Shown here: positions 24,341 through 32,958 of the stretch, in pieces
Layout: every line of letters begins with the position of its first letter
Numbering within the stretch: the first letter of the stretch is position 1
Translations under genes and position numbers: made by a program
The notes under the pieces: generated by a model
Told to the model about the DNA's origin: nothing
The model's input: the letters and a program-made list of their open reading frames with translations, nothing else
Databases searched by the model: none
Assembly (NCBI RefSeq): GCF_026341515.1
Contig: NZ_JAPEOK010000001.1
Coordinates: 7,440,001-7,504,000 of the forward strand
DNA from: Streptomyces sp. NBC_00878
GTDB lineage: Bacteria > Actinomycetota > Actinomycetes > Streptomycetales > Streptomycetaceae
Direction of reading: 5' to 3'
Length of the DNA stretch: 64,000 nucleotides

Positions 24341-25351
24341 CTACGCGTCGGGGTAGTGGCACGAGACGAGGTGTCCTTGGCTGCCGGAAGCCGGCGTGGG
24401 CGGCTCGATGCCGCACCGCTCACGGGCCTGGGGGCAGCGCGGGTGGAACCGGCAGCCGGCAGGCGGGTTCACGGGGCTGGGCGGCTCACCGCGCGGGGCG
24501 GGGAACGCGCTGTCCGCACCGGGCTGCTCGGGCAGCGAAGCGGCCAGCAGCGCCTGGGTATAGGGGTGCGCGGGGCGCTCGAACAGATCCTCCCGGGACG
24601 CCACCTCGACGATCTCGCCCAGGTACATGACCGCCACCCGGTCGCAGATGTGGCGTACGACCCGCAGATCGTGGGAGATCATCAGCAGGGTGAGGTCCAG
24701 CTCGTTCTTCAGCTCGATCAGCAGGTTGAGGATCTGGGCGCGGATCGAGGCGTCGAGCGCGGAGGTGGGTTCGTCGCAGATCAGCAGGCGCGGGTTCAGC
24801 AGCAGGGCGCGGGCCACCACGACCCGCTGGAGCTGACCGCCCGAGCACTCCCCGGGGCGTCGGCCGAGGAACGACTCGTCCAGCCCGACCCGGTTGAGCG
24901 CCTGGATGACGCGGAGGTGCCGTTCTTCCCGGGTGCCCAGGCCGTGTTGGGCCAGCGGTGCGTCGAGGCCGGCTCCCAGCCGCATCCGCGGGTCGAGTGC
25001 GGCGTACGGGTCCTGGAAGACCAGCTGCATGGAGCGGCGCAACGCCTTGCGTGCGGCGCCCCTGGTCGCGGCGACGTGGGTGCCGTCGAAGAGTACGCGT
25101 CCGGAGTCGACCGGCGTCAGCCCGAGCATGGCTCTGGCCAGGGTGCTCTTGCCGCAGCCGGACTCGCCCACCAGGCCCAGCACTTCGCCGGGCGCGATCG
25201 TGAACGACACCCCGTCGACCGAGTGGACGTATCGCTTGCGTCCGAAGGCGCGGCCCTTCAGCGGGAAGTGTTTGACCAGGTCCTCGACGACGACGAGGGG
25301 CTCTCGTGCCTCCGCGGACGTTGCGGAGGCCGCTGTTTCGAGTGCCGTCAT
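24341..25351 (-). CDS. peptide-type ABC importer ATPase (OppF/DppF class)
   Basis: The 336-residue ATPase has Walker A GESGCGKST, Q-loop FQDPYAALDPR, signature ECSGGQLQRV, Walker B LLICDEPTSALD and switch ISHDLRVV. The C-terminal extension with GCRFHPRCPQARERC is the Cys-bearing tail of the Opp/Dpp family. Its ATG overlaps the stop of the other ATPase gene (ATGA). It pairs with that subunit to energise a peptide, nickel or opine importer. Confidence 0.94.
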   Translation of the reverse strand: MTALETAASATSAEAREPLVVVEDLVKHFPLKGRAFGRKRYVHSVDGVSFTIAPGEVLGLVGESGCGKSTLARAMLGLTPVDSGRVLFDGTHVAATRGAARKALRRSMQLVFQDPYAALDPRMRLGAGLDAPLAQHGLGTREERHLRVIQALNRVGLDESFLGRRPGECSGGQLQRVVVARALLLNPRLLICDEPTSALDASIRAQILNLLIELKNELDLTLLMISHDLRVVRHICDRVAVMYLGEIVEVASREDLFERPAHPYTQALLAASLPEQPGADSAFPAPRGEPPSPVNPPAGCRFHPRCPQARERCGIEPPTPASGSQGHLVSCHYPDA

Positions 25352-26400
25352 GCCTTCACCGCCTGGGCGGGGGGACCGGCGTCGTGCTTCGACGCCCAGC
25401 AGCGGCAACGGCGCTCGCCGCCGCAGACATGCAGCGGAGGCTCCTTGTTCGCACACTCCCCGGTGATGCCGAGGTCCTGCGAGACCGGACACCGCGGCTG
25501 GAACCTGCAGCCGTGGTCGAGGCTGCGGGACTGGGTCGCGCTGCCCGGTATGGCGAACAGCCTGCCCTGCTCGGACTGGAGCAGCGACGCCTTCAACAGG
25601 GCCCGGGTGTAGGGGTGTTCGGGGGCGTGGAAGACATCGCGCACCGCGCCCTCCTCGACGACGCGCCCCGCGTACATGACGGCGACGCGGTCCGCGATGG
25701 AGGTGACGATGCCGAGGTCGTGCGTGATGAGCAGGATGGACATGCCGGATTCCCGCTGCTTGCGGCGGAGCAGCTGCAGGATCTGGGCCTGGACCGTCGC
25801 GTCGAGGGCCGTCGTCGGCTCGTCGGCGATCAGCAGTGCGGGATCGCCTGCCAGGGCCGCCGCGATCATCACTCGTTGTGCCATGCCGCCCGAGAGCTGA
25901 TGCGCGTACGCCGAGGCGCGCCGTTCCGGTTCGGGAATGCCGACGTCGCGCAGGAGCTCCACGACGCGGGCCTTCGCCTGGCGGCGGCTGAGCCCCTGGT
26001 GGAGGCGGAGCGGTTCGGCGACCTGGCTGCGTACGGTGGCCGTGGGGTCGAGCATCGCCTTGGGCTGCTGGAAGAGCATCGCCATCCGGTGCCCACGAAC
26101 GCGGTCCATCTGTTTCGGGGTCAGACTCGCCAGGTCCTCGCCGCCGAGGGTGATCAGGCCGGCGGTGACCCGGGCGCCCGGCGGGAGCAGCCCCATGACG
26201 CTCGACGCCGTGACGGTCTTCCCCGATCCCGACTCACCGACCAGAGCGACGATCTCGCCGCGTCGGACGGACAGGTCGAGACCGTCGACCGCGGGGGTGG
26301 TGGAGCCGGAGCCGGAGAACTCCACTCGGAGGCCACGGATGTCGAGAGCGGTGTCGGAGGTACTGCCAGCAGCAGGCGCGGGAGGACTGTGTGTGCGCAT
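25348..26400 (-). CDS. peptide-type ABC importer ATPase (OppD/DppD class)
   Basis: The 350-residue ATPase has Walker A GESGSGKT, signature [10 protein letters not shown], Walker [13 protein letters not shown] and switch ITHDLGIV. The family C-terminal region contains GCRFQPRCP, then a distal cluster of Cys ([12 protein letters not shown]), residues that in some Dpp/Opp ATPases bind an iron-sulfur cluster. It follows the GntR gene by 67 bp in the operon and overlaps the second ATPase by 4 bp. Confidence 0.94.
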   Translation of the reverse strand: MRTHSPPAPAAGSTSDTALDIRGLRVEFSGSGSTTPAVDGLDLSVRRGEIVALVGESGSGKTVTASSVMGLLPPGARVTAGLITLGGEDLASLTPKQMDRVRGHRMAMLFQQPKAMLDPTATVRSQVAEPLRLHQGLSRRQAKARVVELLRDVGIPEPERRASAYAHQLSGGMAQRVMIAAALAGDPALLIADEPTTALDATVQAQILQLLRRKQRESGMSILLITHDLGIVTSIADRVAVMYAGRVVEEGAVRDVFHAPEHPYTRALLKASLLQSEQGRLFAIPGSATQSRSLDHGCRFQPRCPVSQDLGITGECANKEPPLHVCGGERRCRCWASKHDAGPPAQAVKA

Positions 26401-26467
26401 ATCCGGGATCCCTTTACGAGGAGGATGTTCCCTGTACGAGGGCGACGCCGGGGAACGGGCGTGGCGG

Positions 26468-27160
26468 TCAGCGTTGCGTGGCGCGAAGGCGGTTCCGCAC
26501 TGTCACGGTGGCTTCCGCGAAGTGCTTGTCGAGGGTGGCGAGCGCGGCGTCGACGTCGTCTCCCGCAACCAGCCGCGCCAGTTCACGGTGCTCGTCGATG
26601 AGGTCGAGCCGTGCCGGGTCGACGTCGGTGAGCAGGTTCAGGCACAGCCGGGTCTCGGAGATCACCGTGTCGTACATGCGACTGAGACGGGGACTGCCGG
26701 CTGCCTCGATCACGAGGGAGTGGAAACGCAGATCGAGATCGCCCACCTGCGACCAGTCGCCGGAGTCCGCGGCGCGGGCGATCGCGTCCACCGCCTCGTC
26801 CAGCGAGCGCAGCAGGGCGGGGGGTTTCGGGGAGGTGATGACGCGGCGGAAGGCGGCGGCTTCGAGCGCCTCTCGCGCGTAGAAGATGTCGAGGATGTCG
26901 GTTTCGTCGAGCAGGGGGACGAAGACTCCGCGGTGGGGCTGGCTCAGCAGCAGTCCCTCGTGGACCAGCCGGGCGAGAGTGTCGCGGACAGGCCCTCGGC
27001 TGACGCCCAGCGAGGCGGCGAGTTCTGCCTCGTTGAGCTGGGAGCCGGGCGGGAACTTGCCCTTGAGGAGGTCGCGCCGGATCTGCTCGCCCACCTGGGC
27101 GGCGAGCGTCCTGCGGGTGACCGGTGCAAGGGACGGTGCCTGTGCCGTCTTATCCGACAT
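26468..27160 (-). CDS. GntR/FadR-family regulator of the catabolic operon
   Basis: This 230-residue regulator has an N-terminal winged helix (about 18-80, with LNEAELAASLGVSRGPVRDTLARL) and a C-terminal FCD ligand-binding helical bundle (about 90-225). Metal/ligand-contact His and Asp occur in DLDLRFHSLVIEAAG and EHRELARLV. Its ATG at 27160 overlaps the second permease stop by 11 bp, so it is translated with the operon it probably controls. A TTGT-AA-ACAA operator lies upstream of the first operon gene. The inducer is probably a carboxylate or amine related to the imported compound. Confidence 0.92.
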   Translation of the reverse strand: MSDKTAQAPSLAPVTRRTLAAQVGEQIRRDLLKGKFPPGSQLNEAELAASLGVSRGPVRDTLARLVHEGLLLSQPHRGVFVPLLDETDILDIFYAREALEAAAFRRVITSPKPPALLRSLDEAVDAIARAADSGDWSQVGDLDLRFHSLVIEAAGSPRLSRMYDTVISETRLCLNLLTDVDPARLDLIDEHRELARLVAGDDVDAALATLDKHFAEATVTVRNRLRATQR

Positions 27161-28055
27161 CGATGCTCTTCTTCCGCTTGAGTTCCAGACCATGGCCTAT
27201 CAGGGTGACGCTGAGCGCGGTCAGGAAGATGACCAGGCCGGGCGCGATCACCAGCAGAGGGACGCGCTCCATGTACGGCTGGGCGTCCAGCAGCATGGCC
27301 CCCCAGTCGGAGTCGGGAGGCCGCACGCCCAGCCCCAGGTATGACAGTCCTCCTACGGTGATGAGTTTGTGCCCGAAACGCAGGAAGCCCAGGGCCATTA
27401 CCGGGCGCAGTGCGTTCGGGATGACGTGGCGGAAGACAATGAAGGAGCGGGAGCAGCCCAGGGCCTCGGCGGCCTCGATGTACTCCCGGCTGTTGATCTC
27501 CAGGGCCAGCCCCCGCATGAGGCGTGCGAAGGGTGTCCAGCCCACGATCGTCAGAGCGGCGATCAACATGCTGTAGCCGGTGCCGAAGGCCGCGATCAGG
27601 AACAGCGCGACGACGACGTCGGGGATCGCGATCAGCAGGTCGGTGGTGCGCATGACGGTCTCGTCGACGATGCCGCCGCGCCGGGCGCTGAACGCTCCGA
27701 CGACCGTGCCGGCGACCGCGGAGAGCACGAGGGTGATCGCCGCGATGGAGACCGAGAAGCGGCCTCCGTACATCAGTCGGCTCAGCACGTCCCGGCCCAA
27801 GTGGTCGGTGCCGAGCCAGTGCTGTGCACTGGGTGCGGCCAGCCGCTGGGCGAGGTCCTGGTGCGCCGGGTCGTAGGGGGCGATCCACGGAGTGAGCAGC
27901 AGGACCACCAGCACGGCGGCCAGTGTCACGGCGCCGGCGCGCAGCGTCCAGTGCCGGTCGAGGGCCGCGCGCAGACCGGCGGCCGCCCGATGTGCGACGT
28001 GGCGTGCCGTGCCGCGCCGGCCCGGGCTGTGCGGAACAGGGCTAGACAGCGCCAT
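27150..28055 (-). CDS. peptide-type ABC importer permease (DppC class)
   Basis: This 301-residue permease has an N-terminal helix (about 40-58), then APSAQHWLGTDHLGRDVLSR, the hallmark segment of DppC/OppC proteins, and five more helices. The EAA loop is YIEAAEALGCSRSFIVFRHV. It overlaps the upstream permease by 14 bp and the GntR gene by 11 bp, so the genes are tightly coupled. Confidence 0.94.
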   Translation of the reverse strand: MALSSPVPHSPGRRGTARHVAHRAAAGLRAALDRHWTLRAGAVTLAAVLVVLLLTPWIAPYDPAHQDLAQRLAAPSAQHWLGTDHLGRDVLSRLMYGGRFSVSIAAITLVLSAVAGTVVGAFSARRGGIVDETVMRTTDLLIAIPDVVVALFLIAAFGTGYSMLIAALTIVGWTPFARLMRGLALEINSREYIEAAEALGCSRSFIVFRHVIPNALRPVMALGFLRFGHKLITVGGLSYLGLGVRPPDSDWGAMLLDAQPYMERVPLLVIAPGLVIFLTALSVTLIGHGLELKRKKSIDVG

Positions 28056-28989
28056 CGCGTACCCTCACGGCCGGGTTGATCAGGGCGTACAGGAGGTCGG
28101 TGGCCGTGGTGACGATGACCGCCAGCGCCACGATGCTCAGGATTCCGCCCTGGATCAGCGGGACATCGTGGTTGACCACCGCGTTGTAGACGAGCCGGCC
28201 CATTCCGGGGATGGAGAAGATGACCTCCACCACCACCGAACCTCCGAGCAGGCCCGCGAACCATAGGGAGAACAGCGTCATCACGGGCAGCAGAGCGTTG
28301 CGCAGCCCGTGCCGCAGCAGGGTCTGGGACTGGCTCAGACCCCGGCTGCGGGCGGCGACGATGTACGGCGCCGCCAGGACGTCGGTCATCGCGGCCCTGG
28401 TGACCTGGGTGAAGTAGGCCATGGGCCGCAGTGCCAGGACGAGCGCGGGCATGACCAGGGAAGTGGGGTCGCGCCAGCCCGCTGACGGCAGCCAGCCGAG
28501 GTAGCGGCTGAAGAGCAGGACCAGGATCGGTGCGAGCCAGTACTCGGGGATGGCGACGAAGCTCTGTGTCAGCAGCGTCACTCCGTTGTCCACCCGCTTT
28601 CCGGGCCGGGTCGCGGCGAGCGTGCCCAGCGGAAGGGCGGCCACGAACGCCAGCCCGATGGCGGTGACGGCGAGCGTGCCGGACACCCCCAGCGCACTGC
28701 CGAGCAGCTGGTCGACCGGCGTCCGGCTGGTGAAGGACACCCCGAAGTCCCCGTGTGCCGCCCGGCCGAGCCAGCTCAGGTACTGCGCGACGATCGGCTG
28801 GTCAAGCCCGAGCTCGGTGCGCAGGGACGCGATCGCCGCGGGGTCCAGAGCCTGGTCGGAGACCCTGGAGCGCAGGATCGTCCGCACCGGGTCGCCGTCC
28901 GAGGCGTACGGGATGGCGAAGGTGGCGGCCGACACGGCGAGCAGGGTGACCAGCAGGACCACGAGCCGCCGCACTACGAATCTGACCAT
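28042..28989 (-). CDS. peptide-type ABC importer permease (DppB class)
   Basis: This 315-residue permease opens with a basic residue pattern and a helix (RRLVVLLVTLLAVSAATFAI), the standard DppB/OppB start, followed by a periplasmic loop with RTELGLDQPIVAQYLSWLG and five further helices. The EAA-like loop is YIVAARSRGLSQSQTLLRHG. The ATG at 28989 is preceded by a GGAGG site. It forms the channel with the DppC-class gene that overlaps its 3' end. Confidence 0.94.
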   Translation of the reverse strand: MVRFVVRRLVVLLVTLLAVSAATFAIPYASDGDPVRTILRSRVSDQALDPAAIASLRTELGLDQPIVAQYLSWLGRAAHGDFGVSFTSRTPVDQLLGSALGVSGTLAVTAIGLAFVAALPLGTLAATRPGKRVDNGVTLLTQSFVAIPEYWLAPILVLLFSRYLGWLPSAGWRDPTSLVMPALVLALRPMAYFTQVTRAAMTDVLAAPYIVAARSRGLSQSQTLLRHGLRNALLPVMTLFSLWFAGLLGGSVVVEVIFSIPGMGRLVYNAVVNHDVPLIQGGILSIVALAVIVTTATDLLYALINPAVRVRDGAV

Positions 28990-29027
28990 CGTGCATCCCT
29001 CCTTTCGGGATCGTCGCCGGGCGGCGG

Positions 29028-30314
29028 CTACTTGATCACATCGAGGGTTCGGTAGTACGCCCCGGCGAACGGCAGGAACCAGGGCGGTCCGAAGTGACCG
29101 GGCACGCGGGGGAACTTGAGGCCCCGCCAGATGTTCGCCGCGGGCCTGCCGTCCATGACGTCGGCCATCTGACGGCCCATGTGGGTGGCCATCTGGACGC
29201 CGTGGCCCGAGTAGCCCACGGAGTAGAACAGCCCGTCCTGCTCGCCGGCGTGGACCATCTGGTCCAGGCTCAGGTCGACCAGGCCGCCCCAGCAGTAGTC
29301 GATGCGTACGCCGTCGAGCTGCGGGAACACCGAGAGCATGCCCTTGCGCAGGATGCGGCCGCTCTTCGCGTCGGACTCCGGACTGGACATCGCGAACCGG
29401 GCCCGCCCGCCGAACAGCAGCCGGTTGTCCGGCGTGATGCGGAAGTAGTACAGGAGGTTCTTGGAGTCGGACGCCATGCGGCGGGTGGGCATCAGTTCGT
29501 CGACGACCTCCTGCCGCAGCGGCTCGGTCACGATGATGAAGCTGCCGACCGGGACGATGCGGTTCCGCAGCCAGCGGAACGGAGAGCCGGTGTAGCCGCT
29601 GGTGGCGACCAGCACCTTGTCGGCGCGCAGGGTGCCGGCGGGTGTGGTCAGCTCGTGCACGGTGCCGCTGATCCGGCGGGCTTTCGTCACCGGGGCCTTC
29701 TCGTGGATGGTCACACCGAGACCGGCGGCGGCCTCGCCCAGGCCGCGCACGAACTTGCCGACATGCAGACCGGCGCCCTGGGGATCGGCCATGGCTCCGT
29801 GGTAGTAGTCGGATCCGATCTCGGACCTGAGGTCCTTCTTCGGGACCAACTGGGTCTCGTAGCCGATGAGTTCGGCCAGCGCGTCGTGGGTGCGCGCCAG
29901 CCGCTCGAAGTGCGCGGGCTTGGCGGCGAGATTCAGCTTTCCGGTCCGCGCGAAGTCGCAGTCGATGCCTTCCTCGACCACCAGCTTCTCGACGGTGTCG
30001 ATCGCGTCGTTGTACGCCAGATAGAGCGCCTTGGCGGTCGGGATGCCGTAGCGGGCCACGGCCGTGAGGAATCCGATGGCCAGCCCCGTGGTGCACATGC
30101 CGCCGTTGCGTCCTGAGGCGCCCCAGCCGACGGTCTGCTGCTCCAGCACGGTGACCTGGGCCCCTTTGCGGGCCAGGTGGACGGCGGCCGACAGGCCGGT
30201 CAGCCCGGCGCCGACGATCGCCACGTCCGTACGGCCGCCGACCTCCACCGCCGTACGGTCCGGGCCGGCCGGGGCGGTGTCCAGCCAGTAGGGAACGGGC
30301 TTCACGGCGCTCAC
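29028..30314 (-). CDS. FAD-dependent amine/amino-acid oxidase (DAO family)
   Basis: A 428-residue flavoenzyme of the D-amino-acid oxidase/PuuB/sarcosine oxidase superfamily. The FAD-binding Rossmann motif is at residues 30-60 (VAIVGAGLTGLSAAVHLARKG), followed by WGASGRNGGM typical of gamma-glutamylputrescine-oxidase-like proteins. The C-terminal GYSGHGVQMATHMG is the second FAD-contact motif. The GTG start at 30314 overlaps the HAD gene stop (GTGA). It would oxidise a primary or secondary amine to an imine or aldehyde, matching the aldehyde dehydrogenase encoded further down the operon. The substrate is not known. Confidence 0.9.
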   Translation of the reverse strand: MSAVKPVPYWLDTAPAGPDRTAVEVGGRTDVAIVGAGLTGLSAAVHLARKGAQVTVLEQQTVGWGASGRNGGMCTTGLAIGFLTAVARYGIPTAKALYLAYNDAIDTVEKLVVEEGIDCDFARTGKLNLAAKPAHFERLARTHDALAELIGYETQLVPKKDLRSEIGSDYYHGAMADPQGAGLHVGKFVRGLGEAAAGLGVTIHEKAPVTKARRISGTVHELTTPAGTLRADKVLVATSGYTGSPFRWLRNRIVPVGSFIIVTEPLRQEVVDELMPTRRMASDSKNLLYYFRITPDNRLLFGGRARFAMSSPESDAKSGRILRKGMLSVFPQLDGVRIDYCWGGLVDLSLDQMVHAGEQDGLFYSVGYSGHGVQMATHMGRQMADVMDGRPAANIWRGLKFPRVPGHFGPPWFLPFAGAYYRTLDVIK

Positions 30315-30979
30315 AGCCCGAGCAGGGCGGGGAGTTCGGACAGGAACTTGACCTCGTGGTAGCCGTAGTACGGCACGCTCGGCTCGTAACCCCGGTTGAC
30401 GTAGACCTTGTTGAGGATCCGCAGGTCGTGCGCGGGGATGAGGTCGTAGCGCAGACTTGAGGAGACGTGCAGGATCTCGTCGGGGCCGCAGCCGAGTCGG
30501 CCGAGCATGTACTCGAACGCCTGGAGACGCGGCTTGTACGCCCGTGCCTGTTCGGCGGTGTACACCGCGTGGAACGGTGCGCCCAGCTTCTCGACGTTGC
30601 CGCCGATCTGGTCGTCGGCGGCGTTGGAGAGGATGACGAGCGGGTAGCTCTCGGCGAGCGTGCGCAGCGCGTCCGGGACGTCGGGGTGCGGGCCCCAGGT
30701 GGGTACGGCGGCGACGATCTGCTCGCCGTCCGTGTCGCGGTACTCCACCTTCCACAGGGCACACGCCCGCCGCAGGGCGCTCTTGATGACGTCGGGGTAG
30801 AACTGGTAGGCGCCCAGCACCTCGTCGATGCGGTATGCCTCGAAGTCGTCGAGGAAGTCCTCCATGCGGTCCGCGTCGACGCGGTCGGCGAACAGAGTGC
30901 GGGTGAGGGCGGACATCCCGAAGGCGGTCAGCGTGCCGTAGCAGTCGAAGGTGATGTACTTGGGCTGGAAGTCGATCAC
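30311..30979 (-). CDS. HAD-superfamily hydrolase, haloacid-dehalogenase type II
   Basis: The 222-residue protein has HAD motif I FDCYGTL with nucleophile Asp12, motif II ILSNAAD, and motif III with Lys in RAYKPRLQAFEY. The cap region and overall length fit subclass I type II haloacid dehalogenases. Many such proteins act on phosphorylated or halogenated small molecules, and substrate inference from sequence is unreliable. It starts at a GTG preceded by a strong AAAGGAG site and is the second gene of the operon, 27 bp after the binding protein. Confidence 0.87.
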   Translation of the reverse strand: MIDFQPKYITFDCYGTLTAFGMSALTRTLFADRVDADRMEDFLDDFEAYRIDEVLGAYQFYPDVIKSALRRACALWKVEYRDTDGEQIVAAVPTWGPHPDVPDALRTLAESYPLVILSNAADDQIGGNVEKLGAPFHAVYTAEQARAYKPRLQAFEYMLGRLGCGPDEILHVSSSLRYDLIPAHDLRILNKVYVNRGYEPSVPYYGYHEVKFLSELPALLGL

Positions 30980-31006
30980 GACGAACTCCTTTGCGTCAGC
31001 GGGGGG

Positions 31007-32539
31007 TTACTTGCCGACGGACAGGCCGGCGGTGAGCGAGTAGTACGGGTGGACCGCGTAGCCCTTGACTCCGGAGGCGACGGCGACCGACTCCGTCTCA
31101 TGGACGAGGAAGACGTCCACGGCGCGAGCCTGGAGTGCGGCGGCGACCTGCGCGTAGTCGGCGTACCGGGCCTTGGCGTCCTTGGTGGAGGCCGCCTTCC
31201 GGATGAGGGCGTCGATCTTCGGGTCGCAGAAGTGCGAGAGGTTGTAGCCGCCCTTGCACGTGTAGTCCGCGGTCAGGTAGCCGAGCGGGTCGGGCATGTC
31301 ACCGAGGTGGTTGCGGGAGAGCAGAGTTGCCTGGAAGTCGCCGGAGAGGAGGTCCGGTTCCACCGAGGCGTAGTCGGCGGTCTTGATCGTCACCCGCACG
31401 CCTATGGCCTTGAGCTGCTGCTGGATGACGGCGGCGAGGTCGGCGAAGCCGGGCCCCTCGTTGTAGGCGATCAGCTGCATCTTGACGGACGCCGGGTCGA
31501 CCCCGGCCTTGGCCAGCAGCGACTTGGCTTTCGCCACATCGGCCCGCACGGCGTCCGAGCCGTCGGGGGTGTAGGGCTCGCCGGGGGCGAAGGGGCCGAC
31601 CGCCGGTCGTGCCGCTCCCGGGTAGACGGCGTCGGTGATCGCCTTGGTGTCGATCGCCGCCTGGATCGCCTGCCGTACCTCCGTCCTGTCGAACGGCGCC
31701 TTCTTGTTGTTGAGGACCAACTCGGTGGTCCGGGGCAGCTCCTGTGTCCGCACCGACGCACCGCTGCCGCCCTTGAGATCCTGGACGCTCGCGACGGGAA
31801 TCTTCCTGGCGATCTGAGCCTCGCCGGTCTGCACCTGCGTGGCGCGCTTGGCGCCGTCGGCGATGAACCGCACTTCGGCGGAGGCCAGTTTCACCGAGCC
31901 GCCCCAGTAGGACGTGTTGCGCTTGAGGTCGACCGCCTGCTGGGGGATCACCTTGGTGATCCGGAAGGGGCCGGTACAGGTCCCCTTGGGATCGATCGAC
32001 GAGCCGGTGTACGCCTTCGGAGCCAGGATCCCGGTGTTGGGGGCGGCGAGGCGGTAGGGCAGGAGGGCGTCCGGGGCGACGGTCGTGATCTTCACCGTCG
32101 AGTCGCCAACCGCTTCGACCCCGGCGATCGCCTCGGGCGAGAACGCGGATACGGGTGCCTTCGCGCCGAGTCCGTGCTTCAGGGCGCCGGCGACAGCTGA
32201 GGCGTTGAGGGGGGTGCCGTCCTGGAACTTCACATCCTGTCGAAGCGTGATGTCCCAGGTCTTCGGTGCGGACTGGGTCCATGACTCGGCGAGCATCGGC
32301 TTCAGCGAGCCGCTCGTGTCGTACTTCGCCAAGGTCTCCAGGCAGCCCAACTTGCTGAGTACGAAGGCGTCGTCCGTCTCCAGGGCCCAGTTGGCCACCG
32401 GCCCGAACGGTTCGTCGATCACGATGCTCCGGGCACCGGTGCTGCCGCTGCCGCCGGTCGAATTCCCACCCCCCATGCCGCAGGCCGCGAGGGACAGGGT
32501 CAGGGCCGTCAATTCACAGGTCAAGCGAAGTCTCTTCAT
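31007..32539 (-). CDS. family-5 solute-binding lipoprotein
   Basis: The 510-residue precursor has a short signal peptide with lipobox LAAC (Cys20), a Gly/Ser linker, and an SBP_bac_5 domain. Its motifs include TWDITLRQDVKFQDGTPLNA and NNKKAPFDRTEVRQAIQAAID, typical of DppA/OppA and opine or nickel receptors. It is the first gene of the nine-gene operon. The ATG at 32539 gives a normal lipoprotein signal; a GTG 9 bp earlier is possible. The ligand cannot be read from sequence, but the linked oxidase suggests an amine-bearing molecule. Confidence 0.92.
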   Translation of the reverse strand: MKRLRLTCELTALTLSLAACGMGGGNSTGGSGSTGARSIVIDEPFGPVANWALETDDAFVLSKLGCLETLAKYDTSGSLKPMLAESWTQSAPKTWDITLRQDVKFQDGTPLNASAVAGALKHGLGAKAPVSAFSPEAIAGVEAVGDSTVKITTVAPDALLPYRLAAPNTGILAPKAYTGSSIDPKGTCTGPFRITKVIPQQAVDLKRNTSYWGGSVKLASAEVRFIADGAKRATQVQTGEAQIARKIPVASVQDLKGGSGASVRTQELPRTTELVLNNKKAPFDRTEVRQAIQAAIDTKAITDAVYPGAARPAVGPFAPGEPYTPDGSDAVRADVAKAKSLLAKAGVDPASVKMQLIAYNEGPGFADLAAVIQQQLKAIGVRVTIKTADYASVEPDLLSGDFQATLLSRNHLGDMPDPLGYLTADYTCKGGYNLSHFCDPKIDALIRKAASTKDAKARYADYAQVAAALQARAVDVFLVHETESVAVASGVKGYAVHPYYSLTAGLSVGK

Positions 32540-32958
32540 GAATCTCACTCATCCGATTGGGATGGAACGGGATTCCCCCACCTGCTGGGCACCCGGACCG
32601 GTGGTCGTTGCTTCATGGCCCGGGTGATGGCTCTTGGTGTTCGAAGGTACGGAGACCTCTGCGGGTTGTCGATATGTTGTTGACGATATTTTGTAAACAA
32701 CGCATTGCCTGGAGTTGTCCGGCGAATCCTTACGCTCCGGCACCGGAGGAGAGGGTAAAAGGGCAGCTCAGAAGCTGCGTTGCTCGTCAACTGCCCGTTG
32801 AATGCGGGCAATTGACGAAAGCGGCGCACGGCTGGCCCGAAGCGCGTTGGGGTGCAAGGAAGCGCACGCCGAAAGCGCCCGGGGCCACTGCTCCGTGCGG
32901 CCGGGATGAACTCTTGCTGATGCGGTTAAATGCTGCCGATGCTCCTAGTTCGGATAAT
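32540..32958. other. 419-bp promoter region of the catabolic operon
   Basis: No gene is seen. The region between the cation transporter stop and the binding-protein start is unusually A/T-rich around 32668-32700, where the operator lies. On the minus strand TTTACA and TATCGA, 17 bp apart within that patch, could be -35 and -10 boxes. Confidence 0.5.
32668..32700. promoter_or_regulatory. probable GntR/FadR operator region
   Basis: TTGTAAACAA (32691-32700) has TTGT/ACAA arms around a 2-bp centre, the form used by FadR-class GntR regulators. A direct repeat, GTCGATATGTTGT and GACGATATTTTGT, begins at 32668 and 32682. It lies about 130-160 bp upstream of the first gene of the operon that contains a FadR-type gene. 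Confidence 0.6.
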
